Below, piece after piece: positions 48,945 to 58,118 of a DNA stretch of 64,000 nucleotides. Under the pieces are notes generated by a model. It saw only the letters and a list, made by a program, of their open reading frames with translations, did no database searches and had not been told where the DNA came from. How positions within the stretch are numbered: the stretch's first letter is position 1; the number at the start of each line of letters is the position of its first letter. Origin of the DNA: Chrysopilus asiliformis (Eukaryota; Arthropoda; Insecta; Diptera; Rhagionidae). The stretch spans positions 46,615,032 to 46,679,031 of the forward strand of contig OZ035963.1 of the NCBI GenBank assembly GCA_964034945.1, written 5' to 3'. A program made the translations under genes and the position numbers.

Positions 48945-50090
48945 AAATAGCATTTTAAGCAGCCGCGTCATCTTTATTCACATATTTCGTCACCATGTAA
49001 ATCGCGGTGATAAGCGATTTTTGTCGCGGGCACATCGCTCTTGTGCGAATGTGGTTTGCCACGTCGGTGTCGCAATTATGACTTAGGAACGTAATACTGA
49101 CGCTGCCATTTCACAAAAAAAGACGCCTCCATTAACAAAATTAGCTGCTTCAAGCTTTGAGCGAGCATCATCTGACGGCATCGCATCACACAAATCTTTG
49201 AGCGGAGTTTTCCTTCTCGCTCTAATGCCTACATAGCTTACCGACCGAACAGAGATGAACAAATAAAAACGTAAACAATAAGCGAGCAAAAAAATCTAAT
49301 TGCGATAAATTAATGGAAACTTCTTGTGGAGTATTATTTTATAATGGACTTTTCCTTCGATTGCATGTCGTGATTTTGGTGACAACTAAAAATTTTCGGC
49401 AATATTGAATATAAAATTTAAACAGATTTGAATGGGCCATCACATTATTTTGTTTTTAACGAAAAACTTCTTTAATTTTATTTTGCCGGTCAATTTTTTT
49501 TTTCTTTTGCAATGAAATTTTGATGCCAATAAAATTGTGCTGTCTCAAAAATGTCTGCTATCCATTTGTTATGCAATTTCCTTCAGTTATTAGCCTGAAA
49601 TAAGAAATTTAATTCTCGAAGCGAAATCGTTTGCATCAAGTGTCAATTGGGAATATGGCGGCTGAATGCATCAACTTTTTTTTCTTTTATTTGTAAAGCG
49701 GGGGCTTTGAGGTAACTCTAGTGGCAACCGTGTCAACCCTGTTCCCATTACACGCTTCTTCAAAGTGAAATTGACATTCAGGTTCTACAGCTAATCACTG
49801 TTTCGACCCGACAACCGTCAAATGCCGCTCTGCCGCGGGATTTTCACGAATCGAATATTGACCCAAAGACAAACCGTCGATCACCAATTTCCCCATTGAA
49901 GCAATTGTGGTTTTGCAGACACATTATTAATCAGTGTGTCGTTCTGGTCACTTCTTACGCTTCTTGTACGCGAATGTGAATTATAGGTCTAAATCTTTAG
50001 CCCCGATTGCGTAAATTGCTGCATTTTTAAGTCGCAAAGAAGGAAACTCATGTTCCCGTGCTTTTCGATGCTTTTTGGGATAATTTTCTG
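48945..50090. mobile_element. Long-TIR element family D, copy 2
   Basis: Starts 'aaatagcattttaagcagc' and follows copy 1 for about 130 bp (atcgcggtgataagcgattt, tttgtcgcgggcacatcg). The order then changes: the interior (49100-50070) matches the interior of copy 1 in reverse complement, with 'gcatgtcgtgattttggtga', 'tcgaagcgaaatcgtttgca', 'cgtcgatcaccaatttcccc' and 'ccccgattgcgtaaattgct'. So the core is inverted relative to this end. The right end is not clear. Confidence 0.65.
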
Positions 50091-50558
50091 CTTCAAGCTA
50101 GATTAAGAAAGTTTTGATTTCAATTTCAATTTTCAACAATATTTTGCTTATCGACAGAAATTGCTTAATCTGTCATTACTCTAATTGGAGAGAGTAATTA
50201 AAGAAAGTGTTTTCATTTGGCGAACAGAGGATAAAACTGAGACACATATTTCAGTGAAAAATATATCTGGGCCGCTGAAATTTTCGTACAAAGTTCAAGT
50301 AACTGGCTTTTTCAATTACCTGTTAAACAGGATTATATAAAGTAGCGAAGAACAGAAAGAAAAATATCGTAGAAAAGTAAAAATAAAATTATTTTAAAAA
50401 AACACACGGGTTAATAGGAAATGAGAATTATTTTGAAAAAATCAGTTTCAACTAGCAAAAGTTTTCATGTATAGAACCTAAAATCTCATGTAAGCCCTTT
50501 ATAGCATTATCTACAGTCGAACCGAAATAGAAATGCAGCTATAGAGATATATTTGTGC

Positions 50559-50994
50559 TTAAACATTGAATATGTACAAATATAGAAGAATAATCTATTA
50601 GTTTTCACCTTGGGCCGATGGTGGCGAAAGTGTCTGCGGTTCAAGTATTAAATAAAAATCCCCCAAACTTAAAGCTTAGGTATGTGTATTAACTAAAATA
50701 CCCTAAAACTTTAAGCACAATGGGAAATTTGTAATCGCAATGATCGCGGTTTATCATTGTGTGCTGTACGTGTTCAGTTCATTCCTCGTATGACACCATA
50801 AGAATCAACGCAACACCGCTTTGCTTCTTAAATGTGTGCGTGCTTTTTGGTCTGGGATATTTGTGGGGAAATTCTCAATTTGAATCTAAACTAAAAGCTA
50901 CAATATTACATAAAAATTATCACTATCGCCACCATCGGCCCAAGGTGAAAACTAATAGATTATTCTTCTATATTTGTACATATTCAATGGCTTA
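50559..50994. repeat. Inverted repeat with 74-bp near-identical arms
   Basis: Arms 50559-50632 and 50921-50994 are reverse complements with only about three differences; both contain 'ttttcaccttgggccgatgg' or its complement. The 288-bp loop is not repetitive. Such arms would form a long double-stranded RNA if transcribed; no target duplication was found. Confidence 0.8.
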
Positions 50995-51462
50995 AACTAA
51001 AAGGCTGTCCATCAAATGTGTCACACTTCTAGGAAGAGGGGATATGTGGTATTGCGACAACGCTACTAAACCTCAAAAAATCGCTAAAAATTGCGATAAT
51101 AAGGAAGGGGAGATGAAGGGCTGAAAAGCTTAAAATTTGTTTGACGTATTTTATGGGCAGTCCTTAAAGCGATACAAATTTTACTTTTTTTTGAAAACCA
51201 CAAAAAAAAATCCGATTTTTAAAAAGGTAAAGTTATAGCGTGGTACTTAAACCCATTAAAGTGGAGATATTCTGAAGACCATTTCTGAAAAATATATTTA
51301 TTAAAATAAGAGGGAAATTATTCCTGTTCATTTTTCATAAAAAATATTTAAAAAAAAATATCTTTTCACTTTTTCCGTTTTCTGAATAGCGTTCACTGTA
51401 TCTTTAGGTATTTTCCAGGCTTTAACTTTTCTATATTTAGTGGAAAGAACGATGCACGAAAA

Positions 51463-52466
51463 TGCCCCTTTACTAAATTTTGGGTTTCACTTTCGTAGTG
51501 CCTCCATTGGAAAGATATTTTGCTCTAGTTTCATGGACATAAGCCCTTTTTTTTGACGGGGAACTGCAGGGGGATGGTCAGCTGCCATCTTAGTTGCAAT
51601 GTTTTTTTTTCATTTTAAATGAAAAATCATTGCGACTAAGATGGCAACTGACCATCCCCCTACAGTTCTCCGTTAAAAAAAATTTTTTTAAAAAAAAGCT
51701 TTTATTAAAAAAGAATGCACTAAAAAGAAAAAAAATAATTTTCTGGACGCTGTGTATCACAAATATAAAAGCTTTTTAAAAGCGAGATAAATTTTTATTT
51801 TATTGTTTTATGCTTTATCTCGCTTTTTAAAAGCTTTTATATTTGTGATACACAGCGTCCAGAAAATTATTTTTTTCTTTTTAGTGCATTCTTTTTTAAT
51901 AAAAGCTTTTTTTTATTTTTTTTTATTTTGTTCTTTTTAGTCTTCGAATATATATCCTTACATTTGAGATGGCAGATTCGGATTTAGCGTCCTCATAACC
52001 CCCAGAATAGATTTTTTCCGGAAAATTTGGAGAAAAGGATAATCACGTTATCCTTACAGGACCTTCCGTTATCCTTACTGACTTTTTAACGACAGATTCG
52101 GATTCAGCGACCCCAAAAACCCCCAGAATAGATTTTTTTCCGGAAAATTTGGAGAAAAGGATAATCATGTTATCCTTACAGGACCTTCCGTTATCCTTAC
52201 AAGGACGAAGTAGTGAAAATATTGTATTGTCATCGGACTTCTTTAAGTGTACAAAATTTCAAGTCAATCGGACAAGTGGAAGTGGGTCAAAATTGGGTTG
52301 CAAGATTTGATCTGACAGACAAACAGTCAAACAGATACGAAGGCAAGCTAAATAAAAGCTTTTAAAAAGAGCTTATATCCATGAAACTAGAACAAATAAC
52401 CTTTCCAATGGAGGTACCACGAAAGTGAAACCTCAACTGGTTCAAAAGTTAGCCCGGGGGCATAAA
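51463..52466. repeat. Three nested palindromes enclosing element E
   Basis: Outer arms 51463-51552 and 52375-52466 are inverted copies (about 80 percent alike) sharing 'cctccattggaaag', 'ctagtttcatgga' and 'tttcactttcgt'. Inside lie a second hairpin (arms 51553-51601 and 51628-51675, containing 'gggggatggtcag') and a third (51690-51930, 'gacgctgtgtatcacaaat'). After these come satellite units related to the 122-bp monomer (about 51960-52210) and the 'ctaaataaaagctttt' end of element E (about 52365). No protein is encoded. Confidence 0.75.
51690..52366 (-). mobile_element. Foldback/satellite element E, copy in nested palindrome
   Basis: Read from right to left it has the same order as the copy at 54817-56040: 'aaaagcttttatttagc', a 'gtctgtttgtc'-like stretch, 'ccgattgacttgaaatttt', satellite units with 'cggaaggtcctgtaaggata', then the terminal hairpin. 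Here only about two satellite units are present instead of six, so unit number varies between copies. Confidence 0.72.
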
Positions 52467-52494
52467 AAACGTCGAATCCTGCATGTTTCTTTTA

Positions 52495-53125
52495 ACCTAA
52501 TTTTTACAAGCTTTTATTTAGTTTCACTTCATTTTTTAGTTTTCAGTTTTGAGACTAATTCTTCCCGGAATAGCAATTATTTTAATGCTTGTGATAGCTT
52601 ACTTTCGTATCTGTCTGTCTGTTTGTCAGGGTAAAATCTTGTAATCTAAGGGTACGTCCATAGTGAACCAGATTTTCGCTTTCTCGCGCACCAGCTTTCT
52701 GGCGAGATTTACGCTGGAACTTATTACCAGCGTGATTCTCGCAGGTGATGGTCATAGTGAATCTCGCGCCTGTACTGCAGATACGATGGCACTTTCAGGG
52801 CAACAACTGTCAAAACAGGCTTGTAGCTGGTTACCGGCGTTAACAAAAATTAAAAATTGATTCCGGTAAAAGCTGGTAAACGCCGGCTGTTTCTTATGAA
52901 AGCGAGAAATTAACCCGAGTACGAATGGACGCGACAATTCGTACTCGGGTTAATTTTTATCCAGTGTAAACCGGCGGCTGGAAAGCGATAAAGCAAGAAG
53001 CTAGTTTTATGACCACTATGGACGTACTCTAATTTTGAACACACTTCAATTCATCCGATTGACTTGAAATTTCAATCAGATACATAACTCCGATGACAAT
53101 GCAAATTAAACTAAAAATGACAAGT
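52495..53125 (+). mobile_element. Foldback/satellite element E fragment interrupted by a MITE
   Basis: Begins 'caagcttttatttagtttca', continues with a GTCT array (52611-52629) and 'taaaatcttgtaatc', and after the MITE resumes with 'cattcatccgattgacttga'-type sequence and 'atgacaatgcaaattaaact'. It lacks the satellite and hairpin parts. The interruption is exactly the Harbinger-like MITE at 52650-53029. Confidence 0.65.
52650..53029. mobile_element. PIF/Harbinger-type MITE with TAA target duplication
   Basis: Inverted ends GGGTACGTCCATAGTG and GAGTACGTCCATAGTG (right, complement) are flanked by TAA on both sides (52647-52649 and 53030-53032). The 380-bp element is GC-richer than its surroundings and holds an internal hairpin (ttaacccgagtacga at 52912-52926 with its complement at about 52940-52955). 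It interrupts an older element E fragment, which independently confirms both boundaries. Confidence 0.85.
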
Positions 53126-53250
53126 TAAAAATAAAATGACAAAATATGTTTTCGATTATATGCCGACCGTGTAATATTATTTGTATTAGTTTGGCGGGCT
53201 TAGCGGTCCAATTTTAGGAAATAAAACAAAAATTAATGTTCAATTTTCCA

Positions 53251-53292
53251 GCCTGACGTTTCGAGCCTTGTTTTGGCTCATCTTCAGAGGCC
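53251..53292 (-). ncRNA. Hammerhead-ribozyme-like motif in the Penelope-like tail
   Basis: On the element's sense strand the order is GCCT, CTGAAGA, TGAGCC, a 7-nt loop (AAAACAA), GGCTC, GAAA, CGTC, AGGC. CTGANGA and GAAA are the conserved hammerhead core strings; GAGCC/GGCTC can form helix II and GCCT/AGGC helix I, with a GTC at the expected cleavage position. Helix III is minimal or absent. Penelope-like elements are known to carry hammerhead motifs in their terminal repeats. Whether this one cleaves cannot be judged from sequence. Confidence 0.6.
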
Positions 53293-53428
53293 TATTTTTA
53301 ATATATTTTATTAAGCACCAAAAAATAAATATTGTTTTTACAAAGGGGACTTACGTTGAACAATCATTTGAATATAATATGTTTTAACTGTCAATATTTA
53401 GCCGTAAAAACTTTGTCGAAATGTTACA

Positions 53429-53458
53429 TTAAAATAAATAAATAAATAAATAAATAAC
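53429..53458. repeat. (AAAT)n microsatellite
   Basis: About six or seven AAAT/AATA units in the 3' non-coding tail of the minus Penelope-like copy. Confidence 0.85.
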
Positions 53459-53588
53459 ATATGAAATATACTTTAAATTGACAAGCAAATATGAAGAAAA
53501 CGAAAAAAGAAAAAACGAAAAAAGGAAACAGCTGACTGTGGTAACAGTTCAGTACAGCAACAAACAGTTTTTAATGTGATAGTATAGG

Positions 53589-54250
53589 TTAAGTTATGTC
53601 TATTTCTCTTCTCTTTCTTTTGCGTGTATTGGTTTGAATATCTTCTACTAAAGCACAATATATCGCGTTCATGTCTTCAGTGTCTCGTTTTTTGTTGTAT
53701 GTGTTCTGTGTGTAGATGTGTAAAGCTTCAGTTGTCAAACGTTTATTGTAGTTATTTTGTGTGTCTATTATCTTTGTGTTATCAAAGTCCGGTGTGTGGC
53801 CAACTTCGAGATAATGCTCTACCACTGCAGTGTGATGAGGATTCTCTCGTGCTCTTTTTAGGCTACTCTTATGCCCAATTATTCGTTTTTCCAGAAATTG
53901 ACCTGTTTGACCAACATAATTAAGAGAACAGGGTTCCCCTGTTCCCTCGTTGCCTTTACAAGGTATTTTATAGATTATGTTTGATCTTTTTTGTTTCGGG
54001 ATGGGATCTTTTAATTTCGTAAAAATATTGCGTAGAGTGAATTTATTATTGTAAGCCAACATGGTATTGCTTGTGTATTTTTTAATTACTCTAGTAATTT
54101 GTTCTGTGATCCCGTTTACATAAGTTATGCTGCGATAATATCGATCATTCACAGGACTTATGTTGGGCGGGATGATATTATTTATATTCTGACTAGCGAT
54201 GACAAGGGCTTTTTTAATGAAGTTATGGGGGTAATTGTTGTTAAATAAAA
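53589..54250 (-). pseudogene. Penelope-like linker and GIY-YIG endonuclease region
   Basis: The frame continues from the RT C-terminus (IASQNINN) into a linker and an endonuclease, so the M at 54152 in some translations is not a true start. Counting from 54152 (187 residues to the stop): YKI at 61-63 and YVG at 79-81 form the GIY-YIG signature; R90 and E142 fit the catalytic arginine and glutamate; C65, C75, H94, H106, H113 and H119 fit the Cys/His cluster of Penelope endonucleases. The basic end (RKRKRR) may help DNA binding. This segment is itself intact, but is out of frame with the RT because of a 1-base change near 54340-54366. The enzyme nicks target DNA to prime reverse transcription. 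Confidence 0.88.
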
Positions 54251-54313
54251 CTTCTTTAATATGTTTGATATTTGTGTTATGGAATTTGCTATCACTAAGA
54301 TTTAGAACCTGTT

Positions 54314-54816
54314 TTATGAATTGAACGGCCGTGTTAAGTTTTTGGGTGTAGGATTGGGTGTAGGATGATTCAGAATTCTATCAGAGGTGATGTCCTTCTT
54401 GTACCAATTCGTCATAATATTACCGTCAACTTCTTTTATGCAAAGCATATTTAGAAAGGGTAGGGTGCTATTTTTTTCCAATTCAACTGTGAACTGTATG
54501 CGGGGATTAAAATTATTAAGTGTTTGTAAGGTGTAATCAACTTTGTCTGTAGGGATTATCGCAAAAATGTCGTCAACATATTTAACAAATAATTTTGGTA
54601 CAAAAGTCAGTTTTTTCATTGTGTCCACTAATATATGTTGTGTGACTACGTCAGCTATTACTGGGGATATTGGGCTACCCATCGGAACACCGAATTTCTG
54701 TTTGTAAAGTTTATTGTTAAATAAGAAATAATTATTGTCAATAATACAAAATTTTAAAAAATTCATAAATCTAGTTTTGTCAAGATTCGTCATTCCTGAA
54801 ATTTTATCCCATTTTT
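54314..54816 (-). pseudogene. Penelope-like RT, palm and thumb fragment (minus copy)
   Basis: The fragment carries MTNLDKTRFM through VPMGSPISPVIADVV (motif B), FVKYVDDIFAI (motif C, catalytic YVDD), STLPFLNML and TNWYKKDITSDRILN, identical in residues to the plus copy. It then frameshifts into NHPTPNPTPKNLTRPFNS and stops. The break lies in a short tract where 'gggtgtaggattgggtgtagg' type sequence replaces the plus-copy version, one base shorter. The other edge is the insertion of element E after the codon for K320 of the plus-copy numbering. Confidence 0.9.
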
Positions 54817-54987
54817 AAAAGCTTTTATTTAGCTCGCTATCTTGTTTGTCTGTTTGTCTGTTTGTCTGTTTGTCAGATCAAATCTTGCAACCCAATTTTG
54901 ACCCACTTCCACTTGTCCGATTGACTTGAAATTTTGCACACTTATATAAGTCCGATGACAATACAATATTTTCACTACTTCGTCCTT

Positions 54988-55720
54988 GTAAGGATAACGG
55001 AAGGTCCTGTAAGGATAACGTGATTATCCTTTTCTCCAAATTTTCCGGAAAAAAATCTATCCTGGGGGTTTTTGGCGTCGCTGAATCCGAATCTGTCATT
55101 AAAAAGTCAGTAAGGATAACGGAAGGTCCTGTAAGGATAACGTGATTATCCTTTTCTCCAAATTTTCCGGAAAAAAAATCTATCCTGGGGGTTTTTGGGG
55201 TCGCTGAATCCGAATCTGTCATTAAAAAGTCTGTAAGTATAACGGAAGGTCCTGTAAGGATAACGTGATTATCCTTTTCTCCAAATTTTCCGGAAAAAAA
55301 TCTATTCTGGGGGTTTTTGGGGTCGCTGAATCCGAATCTGTCATTAAAAAGTCAGTAAGGATAACGGAAGGTCCTGTAAGGATAACGTGATTATCCTTTT
55401 CTCCAAATTTTCCGGAAAAAAATCTATCCTGGGGGTTTTTGGGGTCGCTGAATCCGAATCTGTCATTAAAAAGTCTGTAAGGATAACGGAAGGTCCTGTA
55501 AGGATAACGTGATTATCCTTTTCTCCAAATTTTCCGGAAAAAAAATCTATTCTGGGGTTTTTGGGATCGCCGAATCCGAATCTGTCATTAAAAAGTCTGT
55601 AAGGATAACGGAATGTCCTGTAAGGATAACGTGATTATCCTTTTTCTCAATTGTTCCGGGAAAAAATATATTCTGCGGGTTTTGGGGTTCGCTGAATACG
55701 ATTCTCAAGTTAAAAAGCCT
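54988..55720. repeat. 122-bp tandem satellite, six units, inside element E
   Basis: The start 'gtaaggataacggaagg' (with small changes) recurs at 54988, 55110, 55233, 55355, 55477 and 55599, with a last partial start at 55721, giving a period of 122 bp (once 123). Units are nearly identical in the centre and more changed at the right edge. Each unit includes 'cgtgattatccttttctcca' and 'gtcgctgaatccgaatctgt'. The reverse complement matches the array at 59999-60640. Confidence 0.95.
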
Positions 55721-55799
55721 GTAAGGACATCTCAAATGTAAAGCTATATATTCGAAGACTAAAAAGAACAAAATAAAAAAAAATAAAAAAAATTTTTTT

Positions 55800-56035
55800 A
55801 AAAAAAGCTTTTATTAAAAAAAATGCACTAAAAAGAAAAAAATAATTTTCTGGACGCTGTGTATCACAAATATAAAAGCTTTTAAAAAGCGAGATAAAGC
55901 ATAAAACAATAAAATAAACATTTATCTCGCTTTTTAAAAGCTTTTATATTTGTGATACACAGCGTCCAGAAAATTATTTTTTTCTTTTTAGTGCATTTTT
56001 TTTAATAAAAGCTTTTTTTAAAAAATTTTTTTTTA
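55800..56035. repeat. Long hairpin of element E
   Basis: Left arm 55803-55895 and right arm 55922-56013 are near-perfect reverse complements containing 'ctggacgctgtgtatcacaa' and its complement, around a short 'gcataaaacaataaaataaa' loop. The same hairpin lies at 51690-51930 and, older, at 4250-4456. Confidence 0.9.
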
Positions 56036-56040
56036 TTTTT

Positions 56041-56313
56041 TTTTTGTGAAACAATTTGAATAGCTAGATCTGCTGGGATGTTCGTGAAAAGAGATACAAT
56101 GTCAAAACTAACCATAATTTCATTTGGTCCTAAAGATATCGTCGACAATCTTTGCTTAAAATCCATAGAGTTTTTTATATTATAGGGATCATTAGTTAGT
56201 AGATTTTGAAGGATACATGTTAATTTCTTTGACAAAAAAGCAGTTGGTGCGTTTACAGTAGATACTATTGGTCTCATAGGTACACCTACTTTATGTATCT
56301 TTGGTAACGCGTA
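56041..56313 (-). pseudogene. Penelope-like RT, finger/early palm fragment (minus copy)
   Basis: It reads ALPKIHKVGVPMRPIVSTVN through SFDIVSLFTNIPADLAIQIV and SQK, identical in residues to positions 231-320 of the plus copy. It holds the PKIHK motif, the RPIVS motif and RT motif A with its first catalytic aspartate. Both edges are insertion junctions: element E on the downstream side and the TA-flanked DNA element on the upstream side. The longer frame shown by a six-frame translation (to 56412) only runs into the inserted DNA. Confidence 0.92.
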
Positions 56314-57423
56314 CACTGAGAGAAATACCCCATTGCGATATTTACAATGATGCATTGTAAATCTTCGCATTGTAAAAACTTTCCCCAAATTGGAAAAGCA
56401 CGCAATTTTCAATATAAACTTATTGATCTTACATATACATTAATATGAAAACAGGGAAAACTATGTTTTCATGGTAAATTTTACATTGTTTGTTGATGAA
56501 TTGATATGTACTATTGAAAAACCCAGAGTAAAATACAAAATAATATAAATCATATATAATTTTACATTGAAGATTTGTAAATTTTACAATTTTCCATATC
56601 ATTTAATACATGTGAGTTAATAAAATCCGAAATTACATTTTTCGACTTTACATTTTTCGACTTACATACGAAATTACATTTTTCGACTATAAAATCATGC
56701 ATTTCAACTTATACTTTTATATTTTTGTGAGGTTAATTTTGTATTTTCAAATGTAAAAAGAAAAAGAAAGTTGATGCCTTCAGCCGCCATATTTCCCATT
56801 GACATTTGATGGAAACGATTTCGTTTCGAGAATTAAATTTCTTATTTCAGGCGAATGACTGAAGGATATTGCATAAAAAGTATATAGCAGATATTTTTGA
56901 AACAGCATAATTTTATTGGCATCAAAATTTCATTGCAAAAGAAAAAATAAATTTGACCGGTAAAATAAAATTAAAGAAATTTTTCATTAAAAACTAAATA
57001 ATTTGATGGCCCATTAAAATCTGTTTAAATTTCAGATCCAATATTGTCGAAAAATTTTCGTGGCAACTAAAATCACGACATGCAATCGGAGGAAAAGTCC
57101 ATTATAAAATAATACTCCACAAAAAGTTTCGATTAATTTATCGCCATTAGATTTTTCTTGTTCGCTTTCTGTTTACGTTTTAATTTGTTCATCTCTGTTC
57201 ACTCACCAAGCTAAGTAACCATTCGAGGGAGAAAGAAAACGCCGCATATTTGCTGCTTAAAATGCACAATATGGGTATAAATTCATATGGCAAAATGTTG
57301 AATTCACAATGCGGCCGTGTTTCACATTACTCAATGTAAATCTTACAATTTTGCGCAATGGCGCCCTTTTATAGTTGAAACATACGAATTCATATGCGTT
57401 TTCTATGACTTTTTCGCTCAGTG
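56314..57423. mobile_element. 1.1-kb non-autonomous DNA transposon in the RT gene, TA duplication
   Basis: The ends are CACTGAGAGAAAT (left) and the complement of CACTGAGCGAAAA (right), with TA on both sides (56312-56313 and 57424-57425). The plus Penelope copy shows the empty site with one TA (in the Tyr-230 codon), so boundaries are exact. Subterminal parts repeat 'cattgtaaatcttnnca' in both orientations. The middle carries a fragment of family D (56768-57285). The TA target and CAC ends suggest Tc1/mariner-type mobilisation; no transposase is encoded. Confidence 0.88.
56768..57285. repeat. Family D fragment nested in the 1.1-kb transposon
   Basis: It matches family D copy 1 from about 39655 to 40110: 'gccttcagccgccatatttc', 'gacatttgatggaaacgatt', 'cagcataattttattggcat', and ends near 'tgctgcttaaaatgc', the D end. 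The start is internal to D, so only one D end is present. Either D inserted and was truncated, or the transposon picked up the fragment. Confidence 0.8.
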
Positions 57424-57425
57424 TA

Positions 57426-58081
57426 GAGTCTAGGAGCAGTAGTGTTAAATTTTGTCATCTGATTTTTTTCATAAATATTAATTAAACCGTCATTGAGTAA
57501 TTGTCTAGCAAATTTATTGTTAATGCACTGTAATTTAGCTGTGGGGTCTTTTTTAATTTCTATATATGTATTTCTGTCTGAAGTTAACAATTCTACTTTC
57601 TTAAAATAGTCCGTTTTCCTCATAATAACTGTAGATTTACCCTTGTCACTGCAAGTCACAATAATGTCTTTGTGATTTTTAAGGAAGATTTGTGTGTTAT
57701 TAAATATTGTTTTCAATACCTGGTTAACTGTTTTTTTAGCTGATTGTGAATGCTTCTTGTTCAATACAATGTTGGATATTTTTGCTCTAGCAATATCCCG
57801 ATCTTTGTGATTATCTAATGTTCTTAAAATCTCCTCAACATCAGCAATAATGTTGAAAACAGGCAAATTTCGGTTGTCTGGGGCAAACGCAAACTTTGGA
57901 CCCAAAGACAATAACCACATCACGTCCTTGGGAATGTCTAAATCAGTCAGGTTGTTAAAACTTTTCTCGTCAGTAATGAAATTAAGATGGTTAAGTAGTT
58001 TAAAATAAAGATTGTCAAATTTGTTTTTATGTTTAATTGTGCATTTAGTTATATTCTTGTCGTATACTATTTTTTGGGTTT
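57426..58081 (-). pseudogene. Penelope-like N-terminal/RT fragment (minus copy)
   Basis: From 58081 leftwards the frame gives TQKIVYDKNITKCTIKHKNK and continues without a stop through MWLLSLGPKFAFAPDN, TCSDKGKSTVIM and NTTAPRLY, the same residues as positions 12-230 of the plus copy. It ends exactly where the TA-flanked DNA element begins. It is open but has no start of its own, because the inverted arm ends at 58081. Confidence 0.92.
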
Positions 58082-58118
58082 GGAGAAATGTATCAGAGAT
58101 TTCAAAAGGAAATTCGTC
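58082..58118. other. Spacer at the head-to-head Penelope junction
   Basis: The two inverted arms end at 58081 and begin at 58119. The 37 bp between them (including the plus-copy ATG at 58088) are not mirrored, so they either belong to the longer, plus copy or are filler from the event that made the inversion. Confidence 0.8.

Larger units (their letters stand above)
54817..56040. mobile_element. Foldback/satellite element E, young copy inside the RT gene
   Basis: The insertion splits the RT frame between QIVSQK and WDKISGM; the uninterrupted plus copy shows the empty site, with a T-run of about five bases at the junction as the likely target or duplication. It starts 'aaaagcttttatttagc', has (GTCTGTTT)n, the 'ccgattgacttgaaatttt' block, six 122-bp satellite units (54988-55720) and a long hairpin (55800-56035). 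It encodes no protein, so it must be moved by proteins from elsewhere. Confidence 0.85.
53165..58081 (-). mobile_element. Penelope-like element, minus copy, with two nested insertions
   Basis: Read on the minus strand: N-terminal and early RT region (58081-57426), insertion of a 1.1-kb DNA element (56314-57423), middle RT (56313-56041), insertion of element E (56040-54817), RT palm and thumb (54816-about 54200), linker and GIY-YIG endonuclease (to 53589), then a non-coding tail with an (AAAT)n run and a hammerhead-like motif. RT plus GIY-YIG in one element is diagnostic of Penelope-like retroelements. It is joined head to head with the plus copy at 58119 through a 37-bp spacer. Two insertions and a frameshift make it inactive. 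Confidence 0.92.

Noticed and set aside
54988..55720. CRISPR-like array
   Set aside because: The 122-bp units are contiguous and nearly identical, with no short repeat plus variable spacer structure, and the context is a eukaryotic transposon.
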